In this document: piece by piece, positions 7,380 to 16,101 of the stretch | Numbering within the stretch: position 1 is the first letter of the stretch | How the letters are laid out: the number at the start of each line of letters is the position of its first letter | From: Bradyrhizobium sp. SK17 | Lineage (GTDB): Bacteria; Pseudomonadota; Alphaproteobacteria; Rhizobiales; Xanthobacteraceae | Direction of reading: 5' to 3' | Assembly: GCF_002831585.1 (NCBI RefSeq) | Contig: NZ_CP025113.1 | Coordinates: 6,091,001-6,155,000 of the forward strand | DNA length: 64,000 bases | Translations under genes and position numbers: made by a program | The notes under the pieces: model-generated | Databases searched by the model: none | What the model was told of the DNA's origin: nothing | Seen by the model: the letters and a program-made list of their open reading frames with translations, nothing else

Positions 7380-9062
7380 ATGAGCGAGCCCCTCCCCAGA
7401 GGCCCGGTCGCCGAGATATTCCGTGCCTATTGGAAGTCCGACCGATGGGCGCTGCTGCTGGTGGCGACCATCGTGTTCCTGGCGAGCGCGAGCGGCATCG
7501 CAGCTCCTTACCTGTTCTCCCGCCTGATCGATCGCCTGACCCGGGAGACCGTGGTCGCGGACCTGCTGTGGGCGTTCCTGATCTATGCCGCGCTGGTGGG
7601 ATTGGCCTCGGCGCTGCAACGCGTGGTGCAGAATCTCTCGGTAATCACCGCCGAGAACCTCGGCTTCATCGTCAGCACGCAGTTCTTCGCGCGCATCCTG
7701 CGCAAGCGATCCGACTTCTTCATCGAGCACAACGCGGCCGAGATCCAGACCGCCGGCAACCAGGGCCGCGGCGCGCTGACCACGCTCCTGCAGATCGTGC
7801 TGATCGTGTTCATTCCGGCCGCAACGCAGGTCACGCTGACGCTGGTCACCTTCGGCGCCCTGCTCGACAACCAGGTCGTGGCCATCGTCACCGGTTACGG
7901 CGCCCTGGTGCTGATCCTGACCTATCTCTCGACCAGCCGCTCGCAGATGCTGCTCGATGCCGCCGTATCCGCCTCACAGGACAACGCGCGCTTCACCGGC
8001 AACGCGATGAACGCGATGGAAGCCTTGCGCCATCTCGGCAGCCACGCCTGGATGAGCGGCCGCTTCGCCGAAAAGGCCCGCGCAGTCAAGGACAGCTGGC
8101 GGGCCTACATGCTGCGTCGCGCCCTTACGCTGGCGCTGCTCGGTCTCGGACTCTCGGTGCAATTCGCCGTCAGTTTTCTGCTGTTGCTGCCCCGCTATCA
8201 GGCCGGGACGACAACGGTCGGCGACATCGTGCTGTTCAACACCCTGCTGCTGCAGCTCAACCTGCCGTTCGAGATGATCTCCCAGACCATGGACAATGTG
8301 GCGCGCTCGCGGGCACAGCTCGTCCCGCTCGCCAGGATGTGGCAGGCACCCGAGGAGATTGAAACGAAGGATGCGCAAGGCTTCGCTCCCCGCAACGGGC
8401 GCATCACCTTCGACCAGGTCGACTATGCCTACGGCAATGGCCGCGGCATCGCTGGGATCAGCTTCGTCGCGCACCGCGGCGCCATCACATTCATCGTCGG
8501 CGAGACCGGCTCCGGCAAGTCGACCATCTTCAAGCTTGCGCTGAAATCGGTCGAGCCGGATGCGGGCCGGATCCTGGTCGACGACATCGACCTCGCGCAG
8601 ATCGCGCGTGCCGATTGGTACGGCACCATCGCGGTGGTACCCCAGGACGTCGCGCTGCTCAACGAGAGCCTTGCCGACAACATCATTCTCGGCCGCGGGC
8701 GCGACGACGCCCGGCTCCGCGAGGTGGCGGAGAAAGCAGCCATCCTGTCCTTCATCGAGGCACTGCCGGACGGCTTCGAGACCACGGTCGGCGAACGCGG
8801 CCTGAAACTGTCGGGCGGCGAGCGCCAGCGGATCGCGATCGCCCGCGCCCTCTATGGCCGGCCAACGGTGCTGTTCCTCGACGAGGCGAGCTCCGCGCTC
8901 GACGATGCGACCGAGCGCGACATCATGGAGCATGTGCGGACCCTGGTCGACGACGTTACGGTGCTGGCCATCACGCATCGACGCGCGATCCTCGCCGACG
9001 GCGACAATGTCGTCGATCTCAACGCGACGCGGCCTGTCCAGGGCGAGCCGACCGTGCAATAA
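7380..9062 (+). CDS. ABC transporter, fused permease and ATPase (exporter type)
   Basis: Half-size ABC exporter of 560 residues. The N-terminal membrane domain (about 1-310) has some six helices, and the C-terminal ATPase carries Walker A GETGSGKST near 374-382, signature LSGGERQR near 478-485, Walker B TVLFLDEASSALD just after, and the switch His in AITHR near the end. The domain order is that of the ABCB/MsbA class, and it probably works as a homodimer. The start ATG at 7380 has only a weak ribosome site. A LolC-like permease starts 54 bp downstream on the same strand, so the two may be co-transcribed, but a full exporter does not need that partner. The substrate cannot be deduced. Confidence 0.92.
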   Translation: MSEPLPRGPVAEIFRAYWKSDRWALLLVATIVFLASASGIAAPYLFSRLIDRLTRETVVADLLWAFLIYAALVGLASALQRVVQNLSVITAENLGFIVSTQFFARILRKRSDFFIEHNAAEIQTAGNQGRGALTTLLQIVLIVFIPAATQVTLTLVTFGALLDNQVVAIVTGYGALVLILTYLSTSRSQMLLDAAVSASQDNARFTGNAMNAMEALRHLGSHAWMSGRFAEKARAVKDSWRAYMLRRALTLALLGLGLSVQFAVSFLLLLPRYQAGTTTVGDIVLFNTLLLQLNLPFEMISQTMDNVARSRAQLVPLARMWQAPEEIETKDAQGFAPRNGRITFDQVDYAYGNGRGIAGISFVAHRGAITFIVGETGSGKSTIFKLALKSVEPDAGRILVDDIDLAQIARADWYGTIAVVPQDVALLNESLADNIILGRGRDDARLREVAEKAAILSFIEALPDGFETTVGERGLKLSGGERQRIAIARALYGRPTVLFLDEASSALDDATERDIMEHVRTLVDDVTVLAITHRRAILADGDNVVDLNATRPVQGEPTVQ

Positions 9063-9116
9063 CTGACCGGGCCGAGCCCCGCGGCAAAAGAATGGTATGC
9101 CGATCCCATTGGGCCC

Positions 9117-10385
9117 ATGAGCAAGATTGTGGCAGAGCCATCGCAAACCACGCCGTTCGCCCCGTTCGAATGGATGCTCTCGGCACGCTACCTGCGGGCG
9201 CGGCGCCGGGAAGGCCTCATCTCGGTGATCGCCGGATTTTCGTTCCTCGGCATCATGCTCGGTGTCGCCACGCTGATCATCGTGATGGCGGTCATGAACG
9301 GCTTTCGCAAGGAACTGCTTGGCAAGATTCTCGGCCTCAACGGCCACATTCTGGTGCAACCGGTGGAAAGGCCCCTGACCGACTGGCAGGATGTCACCGA
9401 ACGCATCACCCGGGTACAGGGCATCCGACTCGTTGTACCGGTGGTCGACGGCACCGCGCTGGCATCATCCTCCGAGGCTTCCGGCGTCCTCGTCCGCGGT
9501 ATCCGCGCCGCCGACCTCTCGCGTCTCCCCTCCGTCGGCAACACCATCAAGGGGTCGATCGAGAATTTTGACGAGGGCCAGGGGATCGTCATCGGCCGCC
9601 GGCTCGCCGATCAGCTCGCGGCACGCGTCGGCGACAGCATCACGCTGATCGCGCAACGTGGTGCGAGCACGCCGATGGGCGTCATGCCGCGGATCAAGAA
9701 GTATCAGGTATCAGCCGTGTTCGAGATCGGCATGTCCGAATATGACGCCGGCCTCGTCTTCATGCCGATCGCGGAGGCACAGGCTTACTTCAACCGCGGC
9801 ACGAACGTCACCGGGATCGAGGTCTTCACCACCGATCCGGATCACATCGACCAGTTCCGCAAGGCGGTGCTGGAGGCAGCGGAGCGGCCGGTCTTCCTGG
9901 TGGATTGGCGTCAGCGCAACACGACCTTCTTTGGCCTGCTCCAGGTCCAACGCAACGTGATGTTCGTGATCCTGACCATGATCGTGCTAGTGGCGGCGCT
10001 GAACATCGTGTCCGGGCTGATCATGCTGGTCAAGGACAAGGGCAGCGACATAGCGATCCTCCGCACGATGGGCGCCTCACAAGGCTCCATCATGCGGATC
10101 TTCCTGATCACCGGAGCTTCGATCGGCGTGGTGGGGACGCTGGTCGGCTTCACGGTCGGCCTGGTCGTCTGCCGCCACATCGAGGCGATCCGTCAAGCCC
10201 TGTCATGGCTGACCGGCAGGCAGCTCTTCCCACCCGAACTCTACTTCCTGTCAGAGCTGCCGGCCGAGGTCGATGTCGTGGAGACCGCCACAGTCGTGAT
10301 CATGGCACTGACGCTGGCGTTCCTCGCGACGCTCTATCCATCGTGGCGCGCTGCGCGGCTCGATCCGGTCAAGGCATTCCGGTAA
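9117..10385 (+). CDS. LolC/LolE-family lipoprotein-releasing permease (no LolD beside it)
   Basis: Membrane permease of the MacB/FtsX superfamily, 422 residues. The N-terminal LolC hallmark is clear (MLSARYLRARRREGLISVIAGFS, first helix about 38-62, then NGFRKELLGKILGLNGHI). A periplasmic domain (about 65-270) and three C-terminal helices with NIVSGLIMLVKDKGSDIAILRTMGAS follow. The protein ends LDPVKAFR, close to the usual LDPVxALRYE but shorter. LolC/E normally pairs with the ATPase LolD encoded next door, yet none is here. The upstream gene encodes a complete exporter rather than a LolD. It may be a second paralogue using a LolD encoded elsewhere. Confidence 0.88.
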   Translation: MSKIVAEPSQTTPFAPFEWMLSARYLRARRREGLISVIAGFSFLGIMLGVATLIIVMAVMNGFRKELLGKILGLNGHILVQPVERPLTDWQDVTERITRVQGIRLVVPVVDGTALASSSEASGVLVRGIRAADLSRLPSVGNTIKGSIENFDEGQGIVIGRRLADQLAARVGDSITLIAQRGASTPMGVMPRIKKYQVSAVFEIGMSEYDAGLVFMPIAEAQAYFNRGTNVTGIEVFTTDPDHIDQFRKAVLEAAERPVFLVDWRQRNTTFFGLLQVQRNVMFVILTMIVLVAALNIVSGLIMLVKDKGSDIAILRTMGASQGSIMRIFLITGASIGVVGTLVGFTVGLVVCRHIEAIRQALSWLTGRQLFPPELYFLSELPAEVDVVETATVVIMALTLAFLATLYPSWRAARLDPVKAFR

Positions 10386-10396
10386 CGCGGACTGAC

Positions 10397-11668
10397 CTAA
10401 AGGAAACGCGACGGCGCGAACGGCGCCAGCGGAATCTCCGGCGGCTTTCCGCTCAGCAGTTGCGCGACCAGTCGGCCGGTGCGGGCCGAGCCGACCAGGC
10501 CGACGTGACCGTGGCCGAAGGCGTAGACCACGTCGCGGGTGGCGCGGCTGTGGCCGATGCAGGGGCGGCCGTCGGGCATGCTCGGGCGATGGCCGAACCA
10601 GGTCTTGATCCGCGATGGCGGAATATCCCGCGGCAGTTTCGGGAACATGCCGAGCAGATGGTCGCGCAGGATCTCGGCACGCTGCCAGTTCGGCTCGGCG
10701 TCGAGCCCCGCGATCTCCACCGTGCCGGCGGCGCGCAGGCCCTTGTCGGTCCAGTTGACGACCATCTTGGCGTCGGATGCCATGATCGAATTGCGCGGTC
10801 CGCACTCCGGATGTTCGATCATCACGTGATAGCCGCGCTCGGTTTCCAGCGGCAACCGATCGCCGATCGATGCGGTCAGTTGCTTCGAGCGCGCGCCGGC
10901 GGCGACCACTGCGGCGTCGCAGGGAATTTCGCCACTCTCGGTGATCACGGCGACGAGCCTGTCGCCGGACAGCTTGAGGCCGGTGGCCTTGGCAGCGACG
11001 CGCTCGGCGCCGTTCGCGATCGCATGCGCGGCGAGCGCCGCGACATAGGCGCCGGGATCGCGGCAGCGGCCCGCCTCCTCGACCACGACACCGAACTTGT
11101 AGCGCGGATGCAGGTCGGGCTCGCGCTGGCGCATCTCGTTTTCGTCGAGCTCCAGCCATTCGATGCCGACGCGCTTGCGGATGCGCCAGCCGAGATCCTT
11201 GTCAAACGGCGCGCGCGAGGGAAACGCGTGCATCACGCCGCGCCGCTCGATCAGGTCGGGGACGCCGGCTTCCTCGGCGAGCTGCCGGTGCAGCAGCGGC
11301 GCGTCCTTGAGCAGGTCGCGCATCGCGCGCGCGGTGGCCTCGACCTGCGCCTCGGTCCGGCTCGACAGCAGGTATTTGACCAGCCACGGCAAGGCCTTCG
11401 GCAGGTACGACCAGCGGATCGCCAGCGGCCCGAGCGGGTCCATCAGATAGCCCGGCACCTTCTTCCAGGTGCCGGGTTCGGCCGGCGGGATCACCGAATG
11501 CGACGACAGCCAGCCGGCATTGCCGTAGCTCGCCGCCTGCTCGCCGCCGGGCTCGCCCGGATCGATCAGCGTGACGCGATGGCCCTCGCGCAGCGCCTCG
11601 ATGGCGCTGATGACGCCGACCGCGCCGGCACCGATGATCGCGACGTGACGGCCGGCCGGCTGCACCAT
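10397..11668 (-). CDS. D-amino-acid dehydrogenase (DadA/DAO-type FAD oxidoreductase)
   Basis: Flavoprotein of the DAO superfamily that oxidises D-amino acids to 2-oxo acids and passes electrons to the respiratory chain. The ATG at 11666-11668 begins MVQPAGRHVAIIGAGAVG, placing the FAD-binding GAGAVG at about residues 13-18 as expected. SYGNAGWLSSHSVIPP and LIERRGVMHAF are typical of DadA-like proteins. The C-terminus has WFGHRPSMPDGRPCIGHS and FGHGHVGLVGSA, the conserved substrate/FAD-closing motif. The length of 423 residues is normal. It is encoded 62 bp downstream of a TPP-dependent enzyme on the same strand, which suggests a shared pathway for a D-amino acid. The exact substrate is unknown. 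Confidence 0.88.
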   Translation of the reverse strand: MVQPAGRHVAIIGAGAVGVISAIEALREGHRVTLIDPGEPGGEQAASYGNAGWLSSHSVIPPAEPGTWKKVPGYLMDPLGPLAIRWSYLPKALPWLVKYLLSSRTEAQVEATARAMRDLLKDAPLLHRQLAEEAGVPDLIERRGVMHAFPSRAPFDKDLGWRIRKRVGIEWLELDENEMRQREPDLHPRYKFGVVVEEAGRCRDPGAYVAALAAHAIANGAERVAAKATGLKLSGDRLVAVITESGEIPCDAAVVAAGARSKQLTASIGDRLPLETERGYHVMIEHPECGPRNSIMASDAKMVVNWTDKGLRAAGTVEIAGLDAEPNWQRAEILRDHLLGMFPKLPRDIPPSRIKTWFGHRPSMPDGRPCIGHSRATRDVVYAFGHGHVGLVGSARTGRLVAQLLSGKPPEIPLAPFAPSRFL

Positions 11669-11690
11669 CAGCGTGTGGCCTTTCTGTTGG

Positions 11691-11737
11691 GCATGATCTC
11701 TTTCGGAAAACCGCTTCGCACTTTTCCGGATCAGGCC
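11691..11737. repeat. Dispersed palindromic repeat (copy a) at the stop codon of the TPP enzyme gene
   Basis: The motif gcatgatct..cggaaaaccgcttcgcacttttccggatca recurs as copy b at 25250-25301. The two differ at only a few positions. Its ends are inverted (gcatgatc/gatca-gc). On the minus strand the repeat starts within the TGA stop at 11731-11733, so the element supplies the stop and most of the 62-bp spacer to the dehydrogenase gene. This kind of repeat is frequent in Bradyrhizobium-like genomes (general knowledge). Confidence 0.7.
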
Positions 11738-13389
11738 TGCCCGGGGACAAAATCCTTGCCGACCGACAGCGCACGCTGATCGACCAGGCAGTGCAGGATC
11801 GCCGGCTTGCCGGAAGCCAGCGCGCGCTCGAACGCCGGCGCGAAATCTTCGGTGCGCTCGACCCGCTCGCCATGGCCGCCGAACGCCTTGGCGTACAGCG
11901 CGAAGTCCGGATTCTTGAGCTGGGTACCGACGACCCGGCCGGGATAGTCGCGCTCCTGATGCATGCGGATGGTGCCGTATTGCGCATTGTCGATGATGAC
12001 GACGACCAGCGGCGCGTCGTACTGCACGGCGGTGGCGAACTCCTGCCCGTTCATCAGGAAGCAACCGTCGCCGGCGAACGCGACGACGACGCGATCCGGA
12101 TGCTGCCGCTTGGCCATCACGGCCGCCGGCACCCCATAGCCCATCGAGCCCGAGGTCGGCGCCAGCTGCGCGGCAAAGCTGTGGAAGCGATGGTGACGGT
12201 GAATCCAGCCGGCGTAGTTGCCGGCGCCGTTGCAGACGATCGCGTCTTTCGGCAAGCGGTCGCGCAACCAGGTGACGACCTCGCCATATTGGAAGCTGCC
12301 CGGCAGCTCGCGCGGCTTGTCGGTCCAGGCCAGATAGTCCGCATGCGCCTTTGCCGCCTCGCCCTTCCAGGCCGGCGCGGCCGAGGGCTTCATGTTCTCG
12401 ACCGCGGCGGCAAAGGCGGCGGGCGTCGCCTGGATCGCCAGCGTCGGCTGGTAGACCCGGCCGAGTTCTTCCGAGCCAGGATGGACATGGATCAGCTTCT
12501 GGCTCGGCACGGGAATGTCGAGCAGCGTGTAGGACGATGACGGCATCTCCGACATCCGGCCACCGATCAAGAGGATGACGTCGGCGCCGGTGATACGGTC
12601 CTTCAGCTTCGGGCTCGGGCCGATGCCGAGATCGCCGGCATAGTGCGAATGATCGGCGTCGAACAGCGACGCGCGCCGGAACGAGGTCGCGACCGGGAGA
12701 TCAAAACGCTCGGCAAAGCGCGCGATGCCCTTGGCGGCATCAGCGGTCCAGGCCGAGCCGCCGAGCACCACGATCGGCGCCTGGGCGGATGCGAGCATGG
12801 CGCCGAGGCGCTCGAGGTCAGCCGGTGCCGGCCAGGTCGCCGCGGGCTCGACCTTCGGCGCGTCGGCGACCGCTGCGGTTTCGGTCAGCATGTTCTCCGG
12901 CAGCGAGATCACGACCGGACCGGGGCGGCCCTGTAGCGCGACGCGGAAGGCGCGCGCGACCAGCTCGGGGATGCGATCGGGGCGATCGATCTCGACGGCC
13001 CATTTCGCCATGGTGCCGAACACCGCCTTGTAGTCGAGCTCCTGGAACGCCTCGCGCTCGCGCATGCCGGTGTCGACCTGGCCGACGAACAGGATCATTG
13101 GGGTCGAGTCCTGCATCGCGATGTGCACGCCGTGCGCAGCGTTGGTCGAACCGGGGCCGCGGGTGACGAAGCAGATGCCCGGACGTCCGGTCAGCTTGCC
13201 ATAGGCCTCCGCCATCATCGCAGCCCCGCCCTCGGCGCGGCAGATCACGACGTCGATCGGACTGTCATGCAGGGCATCGAGCGCCGCCAGATAGCTCTCG
13301 CCGGGCACGCAGGTGACGCGTTCCACTCCCTGCGCGACCAGCTGGTCGATCAGGATCTGGCCTCCGGTGCGGGCGTTCGATTTGGTCAT
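11731..13389 (-). CDS. Thiamine-diphosphate-dependent enzyme, acetolactate synthase/decarboxylase-like
   Basis: TPP-binding enzyme of the AHAS/benzoylformate decarboxylase superfamily, 552 residues from the ATG at 13387-13389 (MTKSNARTGGQ). A longer open frame to 13632 crosses a palindromic repeat and is rejected. Domains: N-terminal pyrimidine-binding domain with the activating Glu in CRAEGGAAMMAEAYG (about 53-67), a central domain, and a C-terminal diphosphate-binding domain with GDGCFLMNGQEF followed by IIDNAQYGTIRMHQE. True anabolic AHAS has a small regulatory subunit gene beside it, but here the neighbour is a D-amino-acid dehydrogenase. A 2-oxo-acid decarboxylase role in amino-acid catabolism is therefore at least as likely. 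Confidence 0.85.
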   Translation of the reverse strand: MTKSNARTGGQILIDQLVAQGVERVTCVPGESYLAALDALHDSPIDVVICRAEGGAAMMAEAYGKLTGRPGICFVTRGPGSTNAAHGVHIAMQDSTPMILFVGQVDTGMREREAFQELDYKAVFGTMAKWAVEIDRPDRIPELVARAFRVALQGRPGPVVISLPENMLTETAAVADAPKVEPAATWPAPADLERLGAMLASAQAPIVVLGGSAWTADAAKGIARFAERFDLPVATSFRRASLFDADHSHYAGDLGIGPSPKLKDRITGADVILLIGGRMSEMPSSSYTLLDIPVPSQKLIHVHPGSEELGRVYQPTLAIQATPAAFAAAVENMKPSAAPAWKGEAAKAHADYLAWTDKPRELPGSFQYGEVVTWLRDRLPKDAIVCNGAGNYAGWIHRHHRFHSFAAQLAPTSGSMGYGVPAAVMAKRQHPDRVVVAFAGDGCFLMNGQEFATAVQYDAPLVVVIIDNAQYGTIRMHQERDYPGRVVGTQLKNPDFALYAKAFGGHGERVERTEDFAPAFERALASGKPAILHCLVDQRALSVGKDFVPGQA

Positions 13390-13698
13390 GAGGGCTCCCT
13401 GCGGGCATTGGCGCGCGCCTGGCGGGTCGCGCGGAACGTGGTCCGACGGGGGTATGATAGACCGGAATGTGGCGCAAGGCCGAACTCGCCGCGGGATGCG
13501 GCCGCCGCATTGGGCTATGCGGTGGGAAAAGGTGTGCTGGCGACTTGCGCAGCCGGTCGATTCTGCAGAACGGGTCCCGGCCCAGGTCCCATCCGCCGTC
13601 GTTGCGAGCGAAGCGAAGCAATCCATGCCCACCCAGAAAGCCGAAAGCTGGATTGCTTCGCTTCGCTCGCAATGACGAAACTAGCAGCCCAATCCGCC
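13390..13698. other. Intergenic region with one large hairpin
   Basis: The gap between the TPP-enzyme start and the acyl-CoA dehydrogenase stop (both leftward). The left half should carry the TPP-enzyme promoter, though no clear boxes are visible. The right half is the palindrome described at 13597-13677, which may also end transcripts of the catabolic operon. Confidence 0.5.
13597..13677. repeat. Large palindromic repeat (29-bp arms)
   Basis: Arms at 13597-13625 and 13649-13677 are complementary at 28 of 29 positions, built on tgcgagcgaagcgaagcaat and its complement, with a 23-nt loop. This matches a well-known rhizobial intergenic palindrome family. It lies just after the stop of the acyl-CoA dehydrogenase gene and would form a very stable hairpin in that transcript. 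Confidence 0.85.
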
Positions 13699-14844
13699 CT
13701 ACAACGACCGCGCGATCAGGACCTTCATGATCTCGTTGGTGCCGCCATAGATCTTCTGGATGCGGGAATCGATGAACATCCGCGAGATCGGATATTCCTG
13801 CGTGTAGCCATAGCCGCCGTGCAGTTGCAGGCATTCGTCGGCGGTCTCGACCTGCTTCTGCGAGCACCACCATTTCGCCATCGAGGCCGTCACGGTGTCG
13901 AGATCACCGGCCACCAGCCGCTCGACGCACCAGTCCACGAACACGCGCGCGATCATCGCCTCGGTCTTGCGCTCGGCCAGCGTGAAGGCGGTGTTCTGGA
14001 ATTCGATCAGCGGCTTGCCGAACGCGGTGCGCTCCTTGGTGTATTCGGCGGTGATCTTCACTGCGCGCTCCATCGAGGCGACGGCGCCGATCGCCAGCGA
14101 CAGCCGTTCCTGCGGCAGTTGCTGCATCAGTTGCACGAAGCCGTTGCCCTCCTCGTTGCCGAGCAGGTTTTCCGGCGGCACCGTGACATTGTCGAAGAAC
14201 AGCTCCGAGGTATCGGAGGCATGCAGGCCGATCTTGTCGAGGTTGCGGCCACGGCGGTAGCCCTCGGCGCCGGCGGTCTCGACCACGATCAGCGAGATGC
14301 CCTTGGCGCCCGCGGCGCCGGTGCGCGCGACGACGATCACGAGATCGGCGGCCTGGCCGTTGGTGATAAAGGTCTTCTGGCCGTTGATGACATAGGAATT
14401 GCCCTGCTTCTTCGCCGTGGTCTTGACGGCCTGCAGGTCGGAGCCGGTGCCGGGCTCGGTCATCGCGATGGCGCCGACCATCTCGCCGGACGCCATCCTG
14501 GGCAGCCAGCGCTTCTTCTGCTCCTCCGAGCCATAGTTGAGGATGTAATGCGCGACGATCGCGCTGTGCACGGAGACGCCGGTGGTCAATTCCGGGACGG
14601 TGCTCTCGAGGTCGTCGAGGACAGCGGCGTCATAGGCGAAGGTCGTCCCCAGGCCGCCATAGGCTTCGGGCACGCTCGGCAGCAGCGCCCCCATCTCGCC
14701 GAGCGCGCGCCACGCGGACCGGTCGACCAGCTTCTGCGCGCGCCATGTCTCGGCATGCGGCGCCAGGTCCTTGGCAAGAAATTTGCGAAACTGGTCACGG
14801 AAGGTGTCCAGCTCCTCGGTCATCCAGGACGATCGGTAGTGCAT
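13699..14844 (-). CDS. Acyl-CoA dehydrogenase
   Basis: FAD enzyme that introduces the 2,3 double bond into an acyl-CoA and hands electrons to ETF. The 381 residues show the three ACAD domains. Signature 1 is AIAMTEPGTGSDLQAVKT near 125-142. The C-terminal signature is QLHGGYGYTQEYPISRMFIDSRI. The catalytic Glu is in YGGTNEIMK near residue 370, the position used by short- and medium-chain members. The start ATG at 14842-14844 follows GAGGATAAC. It is the last gene of a leftward operon (thiolase, two MaoC-type proteins, SDR, ACAD) and supplies the first oxidation step of a beta-oxidation-like pathway. Substrate chain type cannot be assigned. Confidence 0.92.
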   Translation of the reverse strand: MHYRSSWMTEELDTFRDQFRKFLAKDLAPHAETWRAQKLVDRSAWRALGEMGALLPSVPEAYGGLGTTFAYDAAVLDDLESTVPELTTGVSVHSAIVAHYILNYGSEEQKKRWLPRMASGEMVGAIAMTEPGTGSDLQAVKTTAKKQGNSYVINGQKTFITNGQAADLVIVVARTGAAGAKGISLIVVETAGAEGYRRGRNLDKIGLHASDTSELFFDNVTVPPENLLGNEEGNGFVQLMQQLPQERLSLAIGAVASMERAVKITAEYTKERTAFGKPLIEFQNTAFTLAERKTEAMIARVFVDWCVERLVAGDLDTVTASMAKWWCSQKQVETADECLQLHGGYGYTQEYPISRMFIDSRIQKIYGGTNEIMKVLIARSL

Positions 14845-14856
14845 GTTATCCTCGTG

Positions 14857-15684
14857 TCAGATGAGCAGACCGCCGCCGGCGACGATCACCTGGCCACTGA
14901 TGTAGTTCGATTCCGGAGCGCAGAACAGATAGACCGCGTCCGCTGCCTCTTCCGGCGTGCCGCCGCGGCCGAGCGGGATCATGCGGCCCATCGCCTCCAG
15001 CATCTGCGGCTGCACGCCGACCTTGATGTCGCGGCCGGCGACGTCGATGGTCTTCTGCTGGGTCTCGATCGGCTGGGTCAGGCGGGTGTTGATCAGGCCG
15101 AACGCCACGCAATTGACGTTGACCTTGTAGCGGCCCCACTCCTTGCACATCGTCCGCGTCAGCCCGATCAGCGAGGCCTTCGCCGAGGAATAGCTTGCCT
15201 GTCCGGCATTGCCGTAGAGGCCCGCGATCGAAGAGATGTTGACGACCTTGCGGAACACCTCGCGCCCGGCCTCGGCCTCCTTCTTCGCCAACACCCGGAT
15301 TGGCTCCGACGCTGCACGCATGATGCGGAACGGCGCGACCAGATGGACGTCGAGCATCGCCTGGAACTGCTCGTCGGTCATCTTCTGGATCGTCGAGTCC
15401 CAGGTGTAACCGGCATTGTTGACGATGATGTCGAGGCCGCCGAACTGCTCGATGGCGCTACCTACGAAACGATCGGCAAAACCGGCTTCGGTCACGCTGC
15501 CATTGACCGCGATCGCCTCGCCGCCCATGGCCTTGATCTCGGCGACGACGGCGTCGCCCGGCTCGGCATCGAGGTCGTTGACCACGACGCGCGCGCCCTC
15601 GCTCGCGAGCTTCAGCGCAATCGCCCGCCCGATGCCGCGCCCCGATCCGGAGACCAGCGCGACCTTCCCTTGCAGCTTCGACAT
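14857..15684 (-). CDS. SDR family oxidoreductase (3-hydroxyacyl-CoA dehydrogenase/FabG-like)
   Basis: Classical short-chain dehydrogenase of 275 residues. The NAD(P)-binding SGSGRGIGRAIALKLASEG is at about 12-30, NNAG is in IVNNAGYTWD, and the catalytic Ser-Tyr-Lys are in NISSIAGLYG and ASYSSAKAS. The start at 15684 (MSKLQGKVALVSG) follows AGGGAGAGATC. In this operon it is the natural candidate for oxidising the (R)-3-hydroxyacyl-CoA made by the MaoC-type hydratase next to it. It is 9 bp from the upstream MaoC gene and 12 bp from the downstream ACAD gene, indicating tight coupling. Confidence 0.9.
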   Translation of the reverse strand: MSKLQGKVALVSGSGRGIGRAIALKLASEGARVVVNDLDAEPGDAVVAEIKAMGGEAIAVNGSVTEAGFADRFVGSAIEQFGGLDIIVNNAGYTWDSTIQKMTDEQFQAMLDVHLVAPFRIMRAASEPIRVLAKKEAEAGREVFRKVVNISSIAGLYGNAGQASYSSAKASLIGLTRTMCKEWGRYKVNVNCVAFGLINTRLTQPIETQQKTIDVAGRDIKVGVQPQMLEAMGRMIPLGRGGTPEEAADAVYLFCAPESNYISGQVIVAGGGLLI

Positions 15685-15693
15685 GATCTCTCC

Positions 15694-16101
15694 CTACAGC
15701 GCGATGATGGCTTCGCCGACGAGCTTGATCTCGCCGTTCTGGTCCTTGGTCGTCAGCGCGAGCTTTGCGCGCCGTTCGCCATGATGCTCGATCAGCTCGG
15801 TCACCACGCCCTCGCAGGTCAGCTTCGCCCCAAGTTGCGTGATGGCGGCGAAGCGGGTCGAGAACGAGCGGATCCGCGACGGCGCGACCGCATCGGTCAA
15901 CGCCTGACCGAGATAGCCCATCACCAGCATGCCGTGCGAGAACACGTCGGGGAAACCCGCCGCCTTGGCGAAATCGAGATCGACATGGATCGGATTGTGA
16001 TCCCCCGAAGCGCCGCAATACAGCGCCAGGCGATGGCGGGTGATCGGCGAAAACTCCTTGTGGACCAGGCGGTCGCCGACCGACGGAATGGCAGCGCTCA
16101 T
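15694..16101 (-). CDS. MaoC-like hydratase subunit (hot-dog fold, HadB-like)
   Basis: Single hot-dog domain of 135 residues with the (R)-hydratase active-site pattern: FSPITRHRLALYCGASGDHNPIHVDLDFAKAAGF contains the catalytic Asp and His (GDHNPIH), followed by SHGML. The start ATG at 16099-16101 overlaps the stop of the preceding gene by 4 nt. It should form a heteromeric 2-enoyl-CoA hydratase with the non-catalytic partner encoded just upstream, as in HadAB or ChsH1/ChsH2-type enzymes (known families). Membership of the catabolic operon points to hydration of enoyl-CoA rather than fatty-acid synthesis. Confidence 0.88.
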   Translation of the reverse strand: MSAAIPSVGDRLVHKEFSPITRHRLALYCGASGDHNPIHVDLDFAKAAGFPDVFSHGMLVMGYLGQALTDAVAPSRIRSFSTRFAAITQLGAKLTCEGVVTELIEHHGERRAKLALTTKDQNGEIKLVGEAIIAL

